Below, piece after piece: positions 1 to 8,302 of a stretch of 64,000 nucleotides of DNA. The first letter of the stretch is position 1. Each line of letters opens with the position of its first letter. The stretch is taken from assembly GCA_001797465.1 (NCBI GenBank), contig MGPQ01000019.1:1-64000 (forward strand). The letters run 5' to 3'. The DNA comes from Deltaproteobacteria bacterium GWB2_55_19 (GTDB taxonomy: Bacteria; Desulfobacterota; GWC2-55-46). Made by a program: the position numbers and the translations under genes. Below the pieces are notes generated by a model, which saw only the letters and a program-made list of their open reading frames with translations, was not told where the DNA came from and did no database searches.

Positions 1-1
1 A

Positions 2-1843
2 ATGGACGAAAAGACGGCTACAAGAGAGGCGGGCCTTACCGAAAGGCTCGCATCCCTCCTCGGGAAAAAAGAAGAGGCGGCAGGGAAGCAGAGCGAGAAA
101 GAGACGCCGATTGCCGCGCCCGAATCCGGATCCCATTCGACGACGGACGCGTGGCACATCTCTCTCCGCTTCGGTCCGGACATGCTCCGCTCCGGCATGG
201 ACCCGGCGTCGTTCATCTCGTACCTCGGAAGGCTCGGGGAGATAATCTCGATAGCAACGCTCTTCGATTCCATGCCTACAATCGAGGAGATGGACCCCGA
301 GACCTGCTATCTCGGCTTTGAGATAGATTTTAAGAGCGACTTCGACAAAAAGGCGATAGAGGACGTATTCGAGTTCGCACGCGAGGACTGCATGATAGCC
401 ATACTCCCGCCCCACAGCAGGGTCGAGGCCTACGCGGAGCTTATAAGAGAACTACCTGAGGATACGGTCCTCTTGGGGGAGATACTCGTCAAGGGCGGGG
501 CGTTGACGAAAACGGAGCTCGCGGAGGCGCTCTCGCTCCAGAAATCATCGGAGGCCGCCGCTGACGGGTCCAAGCGACTCATCGGCGAGATACTCGTTTC
601 CGAAAGGATGGTCCAGTCCGATATCGTCGCCGCCGCGCTCGAAAAACAAAAAAAGTCCCAGGAAACAATGTCAAAGGAGGCCCGCACCATACGCGTGGAC
701 GCGGACAAGCTCGACAAGCTCATCAACCTCGTCGGGGAGCTCGTCATAGCAAGCGCCAATATCGACCAGCAGGCGCAAAGGGTCAAGGACGCGTGGCTAC
801 TTGAGTCCGCCTCCTCCATGATGAGGCTCGTGGAGGAAATACGCGACTCTTCCATGAAGATACGGATGGTCCCAATAGGAGAGACCTTCAGCAGGTTTAA
901 CAGGGTCGTCCGCGACATAAGCAAAGAGACGGGCAAGGAGATAACGCTCGACATAAAAGGCGGAGAGACGGAGCTCGACAAGACGGTCGTTGAGAAGATC
1001 AGCGACCCGCTCATGCACATCGTGAGAAATGCGGCTGACCACGGGATAGAGCAGTCCGAGGCGCGCGCCTCAGCCGGGAAGCCCAGCGCCGGGACGATAA
1101 GTCTGAACGCCTTTCATGACGCGGGCTCGATAGTAATCGAGATAACCGACGACGGCAGGGGGCTCAACAAAAACAGGATACTGGAAAAGGCTACTGCCAA
1201 GGGGCTCCTGAACCAGGGACAGCAGTATTCGGACCCCGAGATATTCCGCGTCATATTCGAGCCGGGTTTTTCAACCGCCGAGGCGGTGACAAAGCTCTCG
1301 GGCAGGGGCGTGGGCATGGACGTAGTGAAAAGGAACATAGACGCGCTCCGCGGCTCCGTCGACGTGGAAAGCGTTGAAGGCGCAGGCACGATTGTCCGCA
1401 TAAGGCTCCCGCTTACGCTCGCCATCATCGACGGCTTCAGGGTAGGGGTGGCGGGCTCGTCATACGTCATACCGCTCGACATGGTCGTCGAGTGCGTGGA
1501 GCTCCCGGAATCCGAGCGGGAAGGCAACAGGAGGAGCTACATAAACTTAAGGGGAGAGGTACTGCCGTACGTGAGGCTTAAAGACTACTTCGGCCTCGCA
1601 GGCAGGGCATCCAGGTACGAGAACATCGTCATCGTAAGGTACGCGTCAGTGAAGATCGGGCTCGTGGTGGACGAGCTCTTCGGCGAGGTACAGACGGTCA
1701 TAAAGTCGCTCTCCAAGGCGTACAAGGAGATAAAGGGCATATCCGGGGCGACTATCATGGGCAACGGCGAGGTGGCGTTGATACTCGACATCCCGCGCCT
1801 CTTCGAGGCCATTGAACGCGTAGCAACAAAAGCGGCCTGTTGA
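2..1843 (+). CDS. cheA: Chemotaxis histidine kinase CheA (5' end outside window)
   Basis: Central chemotaxis kinase that phosphorylates CheY/CheB under control of receptor-CheW arrays. The 613 visible residues lack an N-terminal Hpt (P1) domain with its phosphorylated His, so the gene most likely begins upstream of the window and the ATG at 2 is internal. Visible in order: a conserved linker domain (about 50-140); two short repeats GEILVKGG and GEILVSER (about 158 and 194) like those at the N terminus of GspE-type ATPases; P3 dimerisation helix VDADKLDKLINLVGELV (about 232-248); HATPase with N-box HIVRNAADHG (about 339), G1 DDGRG and G2 GRGVGMDVV (about 435); C-terminal CheW-like P5 domain (about 480-605). 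First gene of the che cluster seen here; the receptor gene follows after 108 bp. Confidence 0.93.
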   Translation: MDEKTATREAGLTERLASLLGKKEEAAGKQSEKETPIAAPESGSHSTTDAWHISLRFGPDMLRSGMDPASFISYLGRLGEIISIATLFDSMPTIEEMDPETCYLGFEIDFKSDFDKKAIEDVFEFAREDCMIAILPPHSRVEAYAELIRELPEDTVLLGEILVKGGALTKTELAEALSLQKSSEAAADGSKRLIGEILVSERMVQSDIVAAALEKQKKSQETMSKEARTIRVDADKLDKLINLVGELVIASANIDQQAQRVKDAWLLESASSMMRLVEEIRDSSMKIRMVPIGETFSRFNRVVRDISKETGKEITLDIKGGETELDKTVVEKISDPLMHIVRNAADHGIEQSEARASAGKPSAGTISLNAFHDAGSIVIEITDDGRGLNKNRILEKATAKGLLNQGQQYSDPEIFRVIFEPGFSTAEAVTKLSGRGVGMDVVKRNIDALRGSVDVESVEGAGTIVRIRLPLTLAIIDGFRVGVAGSSYVIPLDMVVECVELPESEREGNRRSYINLRGEVLPYVRLKDYFGLAGRASRYENIVIVRYASVKIGLVVDELFGEVQTVIKSLSKAYKEIKGISGATIMGNGEVALILDIPRLFEAIERVATKAAC

Positions 1844-1951
1844 GGGGGATGTTATGACAGAAGACGCGCCGCCGTAATACAGGCCATTGGGCCGGCCTCA
1901 GGCAGGTTTCAGGGATAAAAAGATTTTCAATATAACCAGGCGGAGGAAAAG

Positions 1952-3658
1952 ATGAACTTTTTCAGAGACATGAAAACAAGCTCCAAACTTACGTTAAGCT
2001 TTGCCCTTGTGGTGGTCTTCGTGGTGATCCTTGGGGGCTTGAGCATCGAGAGGATTATGAACATGAAGGGCAATCTCCAGTCGCTCTACGCCGACAGGTT
2101 CGTGCCGGTCGTGGACCTCGGCAAGGTGAATATGGAGCTCGCCAACATCAGGATGGGCGCGCTGAAGATAGTGAACGAGCCGGACGCGGCAAAACGCCAG
2201 GCTATCGCAGGCCAGGCCTCCGAGAACGAAAAGCTGGTAAACGAGCTCATTGAGAAGTACGCCGCGACGACCCTCGTCCCTGAGGAGGAGAAGGTCCTCT
2301 CCGAGTTCCGCCCTGCGTGGAAGGCCTATAATGATTCCAGGCTGAACACCTACAAGTGGGCGCTCGAAGGCAAGTTCGACCAGGCCAAGTCTAACGCGGT
2401 TAACGACGCGGGCCCCAAGTTCAAAGTGGTCGACGAAAAATCACAGAGGCTTATAGAAATACAGGACGAAGTAGGCAAGGCGCTCTACGCCCAGGCCACG
2501 ACCGATTATATATTTACGAGGAACGTCGTCATCGGCGCGACCATGCTCGCCATAATCGTAGCGATAGCGGCGGTAATGCTCCTTACGAAGCTCATAGCGA
2601 GGCCCCTTGCCGACCTTACGACCAACGTCGCGAACAGGCTCGCAATAGGCGACCTCACGATGGAGATAGAGGTAAAGGGCAAGGACGAGACCGGCCAATT
2701 GCTCGCGGCCATGAAGAACATGGTGGAGAAGCTACGCGGGGTAGTGACCGACGTCCGGACTGTATCCGACAACGTCGCGGCAGGCTCCCAGGAGCTCTCT
2801 TCCGGCGCCCAGCAGATTTCAGAGGGCGCGACCGAGCAGGCGGCATCTATCGAGGAGACCTCGTCCTCCATGGAAGAGATGACCTCTAACATCAAACAGA
2901 ACTCGGATAACGCCCAGCAGACCGAAAAGATCGCGAACAAGTCGGCCTCTGACGCGAAGGAATCAGGTCAGGCCGTCGCTGAGACCGTCAGCGCCATGAA
3001 GCAGATAGCCTCCAAGATATCGATTATCGAGGAGATAGCGAGGCAGACGAACCTACTCGCCCTTAACGCCGCGATAGAGGCCGCGAGGGCCGGGGAGCAC
3101 GGCAAGGGCTTCGCGGTCGTGGCTTCCGAGGTAAGGAAGCTCGCCGAGAGGTCCCAGACCGCGGCAGGAGAGATAAGCCAGCTCTCGTCCACAAGCGTGC
3201 AGATCGCCGAGAGGGCCGGGGATATGCTCTCAAAACTCGTGCCGGACATACAGAAGACCTCAGAGCTCGTGCAGGAGATAACAGCCGCGAGCGGCGAGCA
3301 GAACAGCGGCGCCGAGCAGATAAACAAGGCGCTCCAGCAACTCGACCAGGTCATCCAGCAGAACGCCGGGGCGGCCGAGGAGCTCGCCTCTACGTCTGAA
3401 GAGCTTTCCTCGCAGGCCGAACAGCTCCAGTCGGCGATAGCCTTCTTCAGGATATCGGACTCCGGCGCGCCGCAGGCAACGAGACAGCTAAAGGTCGTTA
3501 AGGGCGGAGCTAAGACGACTCAGAAGGCAAAGGCTGGCCACATAAGGGAAGCCGCGCCTTCCGCGCACGCGAAGCACGCAAAGGCGGCCGCGAACAGCGG
3601 GGTCGCTTTGAACCTCGATGCCGGCGACGAGGAAGAGAACGAGTTCGTCAAATATTAA
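1952..3658 (+). CDS. Methyl-accepting chemotaxis protein
   Basis: Inner-membrane chemoreceptor, 568 aa. TM1 lies at about residues 13-30, followed by a helical periplasmic ligand-binding region of about 160 residues resembling a four-helix-bundle (4HB_MCP) sensor, then TM2 (about 191-216, [17 protein letters not shown]), HAMP and a long signalling coiled coil. The hairpin tip is canonical ([20 protein letters not shown], then [18 protein letters not shown]), the site that contacts CheA and CheW. The C-terminal tail is Lys/Ala-rich, then acidic, ending EFVKY; no NWETF-type CheR-tethering pentapeptide. The start has a good SD (GGAGG, 1942-1946). It sits between cheA and cheW, so it is probably the dedicated receptor of this pathway. 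Confidence 0.95.
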   Translation: MNFFRDMKTSSKLTLSFALVVVFVVILGGLSIERIMNMKGNLQSLYADRFVPVVDLGKVNMELANIRMGALKIVNEPDAAKRQAIAGQASENEKLVNELIEKYAATTLVPEEEKVLSEFRPAWKAYNDSRLNTYKWALEGKFDQAKSNAVNDAGPKFKVVDEKSQRLIEIQDEVGKALYAQATTDYIFTRNVVIGATMLAIIVAIAAVMLLTKLIARPLADLTTNVANRLAIGDLTMEIEVKGKDETGQLLAAMKNMVEKLRGVVTDVRTVSDNVAAGSQELSSGAQQISEGATEQAASIEETSSSMEEMTSNIKQNSDNAQQTEKIANKSASDAKESGQAVAETVSAMKQIASKISIIEEIARQTNLLALNAAIEAARAGEHGKGFAVVASEVRKLAERSQTAAGEISQLSSTSVQIAERAGDMLSKLVPDIQKTSELVQEITAASGEQNSGAEQINKALQQLDQVIQQNAGAAEELASTSEELSSQAEQLQSAIAFFRISDSGAPQATRQLKVVKGGAKTTQKAKAGHIREAAPSAHAKHAKAAANSGVALNLDAGDEEENEFVKY

Positions 3659-3671
3659 GGAGGCCCGACCG

Positions 3672-4166
3672 ATGAGCGTAGCCGCCATAACAGAGACCAC
3701 GCAGTACCTGACGTTCAAGCTCGCGACCGAGGTCTTCGCCCTCGACATCACCAAGGTGAGGGAGGTCCTCGACTTCACGGCCGTGACGAAGGTCCCGAGG
3801 ACCCCGGACTTCATGCGGGGGGTAATTAATCTACGCGGGTCCGTAGTGCCGGTAGTGGACATGCGGCTTAAGTTCAACATGTCGAGGACCGAGCAGACCG
3901 TGAACACCTGCATCATCATAACGGAGATAAACCTCGACGGGGACAAGGTCGTGCTCGGCGCCCTGGCGGATTCGGTCCAGGAGGTCATAGACCTCGAGCC
4001 CGGCCAGATAGAGCCGGCCCCGAGGATAGGGACGAGGCTCAATACCGAGTTCATCAAGGGCATGGGCAAGCGTGACGACCAGTTCATCATAATCCTTGAG
4101 ATCGACAGGATCTTCTCGACCGAGGAGCTCATTGAGGTCCACGAGGCCAAGGCCACAGCGGCCTGA
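3672..4166 (+). CDS. cheW: Chemotaxis adaptor CheW
   Basis: Scaffold that couples the receptor to CheA; 164 aa with a single CheW SH3-like domain across the whole chain. Characteristic blocks are YLTFKLATEVFALDITKVREV near the N terminus (shown in part), then PDFMRGVINLRGSVVPVVDMR and later the KGMGKRDDQFIIILEIDRIF type end. An in-frame ATG further upstream at 3618 would overlap the mcp gene; the ATG at 3672 is preferred because AAGGAGG (3657-3663) lies 8 nt before it. Fourteen bases separate it from the receptor gene, consistent with one operon. Confidence 0.95.
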   Translation: MSVAAITETTQYLTFKLATEVFALDITKVREVLDFTAVTKVPRTPDFMRGVINLRGSVVPVVDMRLKFNMSRTEQTVNTCIIITEINLDGDKVVLGALADSVQEVIDLEPGQIEPAPRIGTRLNTEFIKGMGKRDDQFIIILEIDRIFSTEELIEVHEAKATAA

Positions 4167-4210
4167 GAAAAGGGGCGGCAAGGGTTTTTGTTCATCAACA
4201 AGGTATCCAT

Positions 4211-5065
4211 ATGGCAGGTATAACAGGGTCCGTCAAGATGGACGACGATACGTTCCAGTCCTTAAGCGGCTTCATAGAGAAGGAACTCGGCATAAAGATG
4301 CCTCTTGCGAAAAGGGCATTGCTTGAGTCCAGGCTCCAGAAGAGGCTCCGCGCGCTCGGGCTTTCGGGCTTCGGGGAATATACCGACTTCGTCTTCAGCC
4401 CCGCTGGCGCGGACGGGGAGCTCATCCATATGATAGACCTCGTTACAACCAACAAGACGGATTTTTTCCGGGAGCCGTTCCACTTCGAGTTCCTCTCCAA
4501 CACGGTGGTCCCTGAGCTCGTAAACAGCGGGAGGGCCGGACCAGGCTCCCCGCTTACGGTTTGGTCCGCCGGTTGCTCGACCGGCGAGGAGCCGTACACC
4601 ATCGCAATGACGCTCTCGGAGTTCGCGCACGCGAACCTGGGAATAGGGTTCGACTTCAGGATATCCTGCACAGACATATCCACGAGGGTCTTATCGATGG
4701 CCCACAAAGGCATCTATAAGGAGGAGAGGATAGAGCCTGTGCCGATGGACTTCAGGAAAAAGTATGTATTGAGGAGCAAGGACTCGTCAAAGGGGCTCGT
4801 GAGGATGTCTCCCGCGCTTCGCTCCCGCCTCCATCTTCAGAGGCTTAACTTCATGGACAGCGAGTTCCCGTTCAGGTCCCTCGACGTAATATTCTGCAGG
4901 AACGTAATAATCTATTTTGACAAGAAGACCCAGGAGAGGCTCTTCCGCAAGTTCGCGCAGTGCATGCGCGCAGGGGGCTACCTTTTCATCGGCCACTCCG
5001 AGACCTTGAGCGGGCTCGACCTCCCGTTCGAGAAGGCCGCAACCTCTGTTTACAGGAAGGTGTGA
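4211..5065 (+). CDS. cheR: Chemotaxis protein methyltransferase CheR
   Basis: SAM-dependent methyltransferase that methylates receptor glutamates for adaptation. 284 aa, usual length. The N-terminal helical CheR domain (FIEKELGIKMPLAKRALLES) is followed by a Rossmann-type domain with SAM motif VWSAGCSTGEEPYTIAM (about residue 117) and the diagnostic FCRNVIIYFDKKTQERLF (about 230), ending GYLFIGHSETLSG. No TPR tether domain. The following cheD starts 1 bp after the stop, so the two are probably translationally coupled. Confidence 0.96.
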   Translation: MAGITGSVKMDDDTFQSLSGFIEKELGIKMPLAKRALLESRLQKRLRALGLSGFGEYTDFVFSPAGADGELIHMIDLVTTNKTDFFREPFHFEFLSNTVVPELVNSGRAGPGSPLTVWSAGCSTGEEPYTIAMTLSEFAHANLGIGFDFRISCTDISTRVLSMAHKGIYKEERIEPVPMDFRKKYVLRSKDSSKGLVRMSPALRSRLHLQRLNFMDSEFPFRSLDVIFCRNVIIYFDKKTQERLFRKFAQCMRAGGYLFIGHSETLSGLDLPFEKAATSVYRKV

Positions 5066-5066
5066 C

Positions 5067-5612
5067 GTGCGCATATCAGCCCCCGAAGGCATCCCGCTCC
5101 TGTATCTCCGTCCTGGTGAGCTTTTTTTCAGCGCAAGGCCCTCAGCCGTCCACACGGTTTTGGGTTCGTGTGTCGCGGTCCTCCTCTACTGCCCCGACCT
5201 GCGCTCCGGTGCCATCTGCCACGCCCTGCTTCCGCGCCCGCACGTAAGGTGCGCCTTTGAGTGCACTTCCTGCTCGATGGACGAAAGGGACGCCATGATC
5301 TTCGTCGACGGCTCGGTCTCTCTCATGCTCCGGAGGTTCGAGGAGCACGGGGCCGGACCCTCAAGGCTCGTGGCAAAGGTCTTCGGGGGGGCGTCTTTTA
5401 CGGATCTCCGGGGTCCGGCCTCCATCGGCGCCAAAAACGCACGCGCCGCCTTTTGCGCGCTCGAGAGGCGGGGGATTAGGGTAACGGCCTCGGAGACAGG
5501 GGGAAACATAGCGAGGAAGGTCCTCTATCTTACGCATACGGGGCACGCGATAGTCAGGCCAGTCCAAAGGACGGCTGACGAGCGCTCCGCGCTCGTCGGG
5601 AATTACGACTGA
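5067..5612 (+). CDS. cheD: Chemoreceptor glutamine deamidase CheD (first copy)
   Basis: Deamidates receptor glutamines, and in other species interacts with CheC. 181 aa; GTG start with SD AGGAAGG. The catalytic pair is present: Cys in HTVLGSCVAVLLY and His in GAICHALLP; VAKVFGGASF and TASETGGNIARKVLYLTHTG are further family blocks. Unusual for the family is a cysteine cluster RCAFECTSCS between the catalytic core and the FGG block. It is the first of two cheD genes in this operon, separated by a kinase-like gene; the two proteins are clearly diverged, not a recent duplication. Confidence 0.93.
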   Translation: MRISAPEGIPLLYLRPGELFFSARPSAVHTVLGSCVAVLLYCPDLRSGAICHALLPRPHVRCAFECTSCSMDERDAMIFVDGSVSLMLRRFEEHGAGPSRLVAKVFGGASFTDLRGPASIGAKNARAAFCALERRGIRVTASETGGNIARKVLYLTHTGHAIVRPVQRTADERSALVGNYD

Positions 5613-5640
5613 TATGGAAAACATACACGGAGGGGCCGGC

Positions 5641-6543
5641 ATGGAAAGGTATCGCGACGAGGAGATAATAAACGAGCTAATGCAGAGGCTGAAGGCCAGG
5701 GACAAGGCCTGCCACGACCTTACCGCGATGACAAAAAACCTCGCGACGCTTAACGAGAGGCTCGTCGAGTCAGAGAAGGTAAAGGGCCACTTCCTCTCGA
5801 ACATAAGGAACGAGATAAACAACCCGCTGACCTCGGTCCTCACCATGTGCGAGCTTATACTCTCATCAGACGGCCCGGACGCCTTCGACGCGGAGACCTG
5901 CCGCTCCCTCGTCGCCACGATAAGGAAGGAGGCCTTCAGCCTGAACTTCCAGCTCCGGAACATCTTCGTTGCGGCGGAACTCGAGGCCGGGGAGGAGGTC
6001 CTGAGCGTCTCTGCCGTCGACGTCGCTACTCTCCTAAAAAGCACGGCTGGGGCCTTCGCCCACAGGGCCGCTGAAAAGAAGTTAACCATCGCCACGAACA
6101 TTTCGGACGATGTCAGGCACCACTGTTTCAGGACCGACCCGGAAAAGCTCCAGTGCGTCCTCTCGAACCTCATCGCCAACGCCATAGAGTTCAGCTACGA
6201 GGAGAGGCCGGTTTCCATCAGGGCATGGAAGGACAATGGCGAGCTCTCGGTCTCTGTAACCGATTACGGGATCGGCATGGACGAGCGGGACCAGGGGGCG
6301 ATCTTCGAGAGGTTCCGCCAGCTTGAGGCGGGCGCGACAAAACAACACGGAGGACACGGCCTCGGCCTCTCTATAATCAAATCGACGATCGAGCTCCTCG
6401 GCGGCGCCATATCCGTGGTGTCAAAAAAGGGCGCGGGCGCGGTATTCACGGTTACGGTCCCGGAGATGGCCGGCGAGGAATCCTCGGTCTTCGCCGTTGA
6501 CGGGAACGAGTTCTTCTTCGGAACAGAAGGTGAGAGGTTCTGA
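5641..6543 (+). CDS. Histidine-kinase-like protein lacking the phospho-acceptor His
   Basis: 300 aa, soluble: a coiled-coil N terminus (residues about 1-45), a HisKA-like helix pair and a HATPase_c domain. ATP-binding boxes look intact (NLIANAIEFS, DYGIGM, IFERFRQL, GHGLGLSI). The H-box reads FLSNIRNEINNPL where canonical kinases read FLxNxSHExRTPL, so the phospho-acceptor His is Asn57 (codon AAC, 5809-5811). No transmembrane segment, PAS or receiver. I chose ATG 5641 because GGAGGGG (5629-5635) precedes it; ATG 5614 is in frame and only 1 bp after cheD but has a poor SD. It overlaps the next cheD by one base (TGATG). It may act as a phosphatase, an ATP-dependent regulator or a partner of CheD/CheA; this is inference. 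Confidence 0.85.
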   Translation: MERYRDEEIINELMQRLKARDKACHDLTAMTKNLATLNERLVESEKVKGHFLSNIRNEINNPLTSVLTMCELILSSDGPDAFDAETCRSLVATIRKEAFSLNFQLRNIFVAAELEAGEEVLSVSAVDVATLLKSTAGAFAHRAAEKKLTIATNISDDVRHHCFRTDPEKLQCVLSNLIANAIEFSYEERPVSIRAWKDNGELSVSVTDYGIGMDERDQGAIFERFRQLEAGATKQHGGHGLGLSIIKSTIELLGGAISVVSKKGAGAVFTVTVPEMAGEESSVFAVDGNEFFFGTEGERF

Positions 6544-7052
6544 TGGGCATCGAGAGCGCCTTGCAAACGAAGCCAGCTAACGCCCATTTCCTCTATCCCG
6601 GGATGATATACGCGGAGACGGGCCAGTGCGTGATTTCAACGATCCTCGGCTCCTGCGTCTCGGTATGCCTCTGGGACCCGGCGCTCCGGAGGGGGGGCAT
6701 GAACCACTTCCTACTGCCCTTCTGGAACGGCGAGGGTCTGCAGACGCCGAAGTACGGGAACGTCGCGATACCGATGCTCATAGAGAAGATGCTTGTACTC
6801 GGCTCGGTCAAGGGGAACATCCGCGCCAAGGTCTTTGGAGGGGGGAACGTCCTTGAGTCCACGAGCGGGCTACTTAACGTCGGCGAGCGCAACATCGCGC
6901 TCGCCGAAGAGGCGCTCGCCGAGAACAGGATAGTCACATTGTGCAGAGATACGGGCGGTGGCTGCGGCAGAAAGGTCATGTTCATGACCGGGACCGGAGA
7001 GGTATTCGTCAAGAAGATCATCAAGGGACAGTCGGCCCAACAAGGGGGATAA
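6543..7052 (+). CDS. cheD: Chemoreceptor glutamine deamidase CheD (second copy)
   Basis: 169 aa. Catalytic Cys in ISTILGSCVSVCLW and His in GMNHFLLPFW; RAKVFGGGNVL and CRDTGGGCGRKVMFMTGTG complete the family signature. It has a long insertion around WNGEGLQTPKYGNVAIPMLI, which is common in proteobacterial CheD and absent from the first copy. The start ATG overlaps the stop of the kinase-like gene (TGATG) and cheB begins immediately after its stop, so all three are probably translated together. It is closer to the textbook CheD than the copy at 5067. Confidence 0.94.
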   Translation: MGIESALQTKPANAHFLYPGMIYAETGQCVISTILGSCVSVCLWDPALRRGGMNHFLLPFWNGEGLQTPKYGNVAIPMLIEKMLVLGSVKGNIRAKVFGGGNVLESTSGLLNVGERNIALAEEALAENRIVTLCRDTGGGCGRKVMFMTGTGEVFVKKIIKGQSAQQGG

Positions 7053-8141
7053 ATGGAGGCGCTCAGGAAGATAAAGGTCCTTATAATAGACGATTCCGCT
7101 GTCGTAAGGCAGGTGCTCTCGGGGATAATCTCGTCGGACCCGGCGCTTGAGGTCATGGCCATGGCCGCGGACCCGTTCGTGGCCGCCGAGAAGATAAGGG
7201 AGGCGCTCCCGGATGTGATAACGCTCGACGTCGAGATGCCCCGCATGGACGGCGTCACCTTTCTCCACAAGATAATGACGCAACACCCCATACCGACGAT
7301 CATCATTTCGAGCCTGGCGGAGTCCGGTTCCGAGACGGCGTTGAAGGCGCTCGAGTACGGCGCGGTGGACATCATACAGAAGCCCCACATAGGCACGAGG
7401 CAGTTCCTCGAAGAGGCGAGGATACTTATATGCGACGCAGTGAAGGCGGCGGCCTCGGCGCGCCTGAAGCCGATAAAGGCGATGCAGGTCGCCCCCAAGC
7501 TCAGCGCCGACGCGGTCCTCGCTAAAAAAGCGAACAAGGCGATGCTGAGGACGACCGAGAAGGTAATCGTCGTCGGCGCCTCCACGGGGGGCACGGAGGC
7601 GATAAAGGACTTCCTCATGGCCATGCCCATGGATTCGCCCGGCATCGTAATCGTCCAGCACATGCCCGAGAGGTTTACGGCCTCTTTCGCAAGACGCCTC
7701 GATGAGGCGTGCGCCATCTCGGTCAAGGAGGCCGAGGACAACGATACAGTCATAAGGGGCAGGGCGCTCATCGCCCCTGGCAACCGGCACATGCTCCTTA
7801 AAAGCAGCGGGGCAAGGTACTTTGTCGAGGTCAGGGACGGGCCGCTGGTCTCAAGGCATCGTCCGTCTGTCGACGTCCTTTTCAGGTCCGCGGCCCAGCA
7901 CGCCGGGCGGAACGCCGTCGGCGTGATCCTGACCGGCATGGGCGACGACGGCGCTCACGGGATGCGTGAGATGAAGGAGGCCGGGGCGTACAATATAGCG
8001 GAGGACGAGCGCTCATGCGTGGTATTCGGGATGCCGAAGGAGGCTATAAAGGCCGGGGCGGTGGACGCGGTCCTGCCGCTTGCTTCCATTCCGCAGGCGG
8101 TCCTGAGGGAATGTCTTCTCCCAGGCGCAAAGGCCTCTTGA
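7053..8141 (+). CDS. cheB: Chemotaxis response regulator protein-glutamate methylesterase CheB
   Basis: Receptor demethylase and deamidase activated by CheA phosphorylation; 362 aa. N-terminal receiver begins [18 protein letters not shown], with phospho-acceptor Asp58 in [13 protein letters not shown]. The C-terminal methylesterase domain carries the catalytic triad in [10 protein letters not shown] (Ser, about 178), [13 protein letters not shown] (His, about 203) and [13 protein letters not shown] (Asp, about 298). SD AAGGGGG precedes the ATG, which follows the cheD stop without a gap. This is the last gene of the cluster; no cheY is present in the window. Confidence 0.97.
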   Translation: MEALRKIKVLIIDDSAVVRQVLSGIISSDPALEVMAMAADPFVAAEKIREALPDVITLDVEMPRMDGVTFLHKIMTQHPIPTIIISSLAESGSETALKALEYGAVDIIQKPHIGTRQFLEEARILICDAVKAAASARLKPIKAMQVAPKLSADAVLAKKANKAMLRTTEKVIVVGASTGGTEAIKDFLMAMPMDSPGIVIVQHMPERFTASFARRLDEACAISVKEAEDNDTVIRGRALIAPGNRHMLLKSSGARYFVEVRDGPLVSRHRPSVDVLFRSAAQHAGRNAVGVILTGMGDDGAHGMREMKEAGAYNIAEDERSCVVFGMPKEAIKAGAVDAVLPLASIPQAVLRECLLPGAKAS

Positions 8142-8163
8142 GACGGTCTCCCCCGGATTTCTG

Positions 8164-8192
8164 TTGACTTAAGAGCGCGTATTTCATACTAT
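8164..8192 (+). promoter_or_regulatory. Putative sigma-70 promoter upstream of 8201/8299
   Basis: TTGACT (8164-8169), a 17-bp spacer and TACTAT (8187-8192). The expected transcription start (about 8199-8200) falls at the ATG of the short frame at 8201. Confidence 0.45.
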
Positions 8193-8200
8193 TTTCCTGT

Positions 8201-8302
8201 ATGGAACGCGTTGCGGAACAAAAGCCATATCCACACTGCGAACATCTTTCGCGGCAGACAACCCCGCTTGAAGACTTGCCGGGACTACGCCTGTCCCCAT
8301 GA
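8201..8302 (+). CDS. Possible 33-aa leader ORF, overlapping the next start (ATGA)
   Basis: An open frame of 33 codons beginning MERVAEQKPYPH and ending GLRLSP. It fills the space between the predicted promoter and the cytochrome gene, and its TGA overlaps that gene's ATG as ATGA (8299-8302), the geometry of translational coupling. The cytochrome gene itself has no SD, which would fit coupled initiation. The predicted transcript would begin within 1-2 nt of this ATG, so it would be leaderless. I do not recognise the peptide; it could be chance. Confidence 0.35.
   Translation: MERVAEQKPYPHCEHLSRQTTPLEDLPGLRLSP

Noticed and set aside
430-1020. Long antisense frames across cheA and other high-GC genes
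   Set aside because: They are shadows of real genes in high-GC DNA, lacking SD sites and family motifs.
1853-1876. Tiny frame MTEDAPP with a good SD between cheA and mcp
   Set aside because: Only seven residues; could be a remnant or chance, and no repeated or conserved feature supports it.
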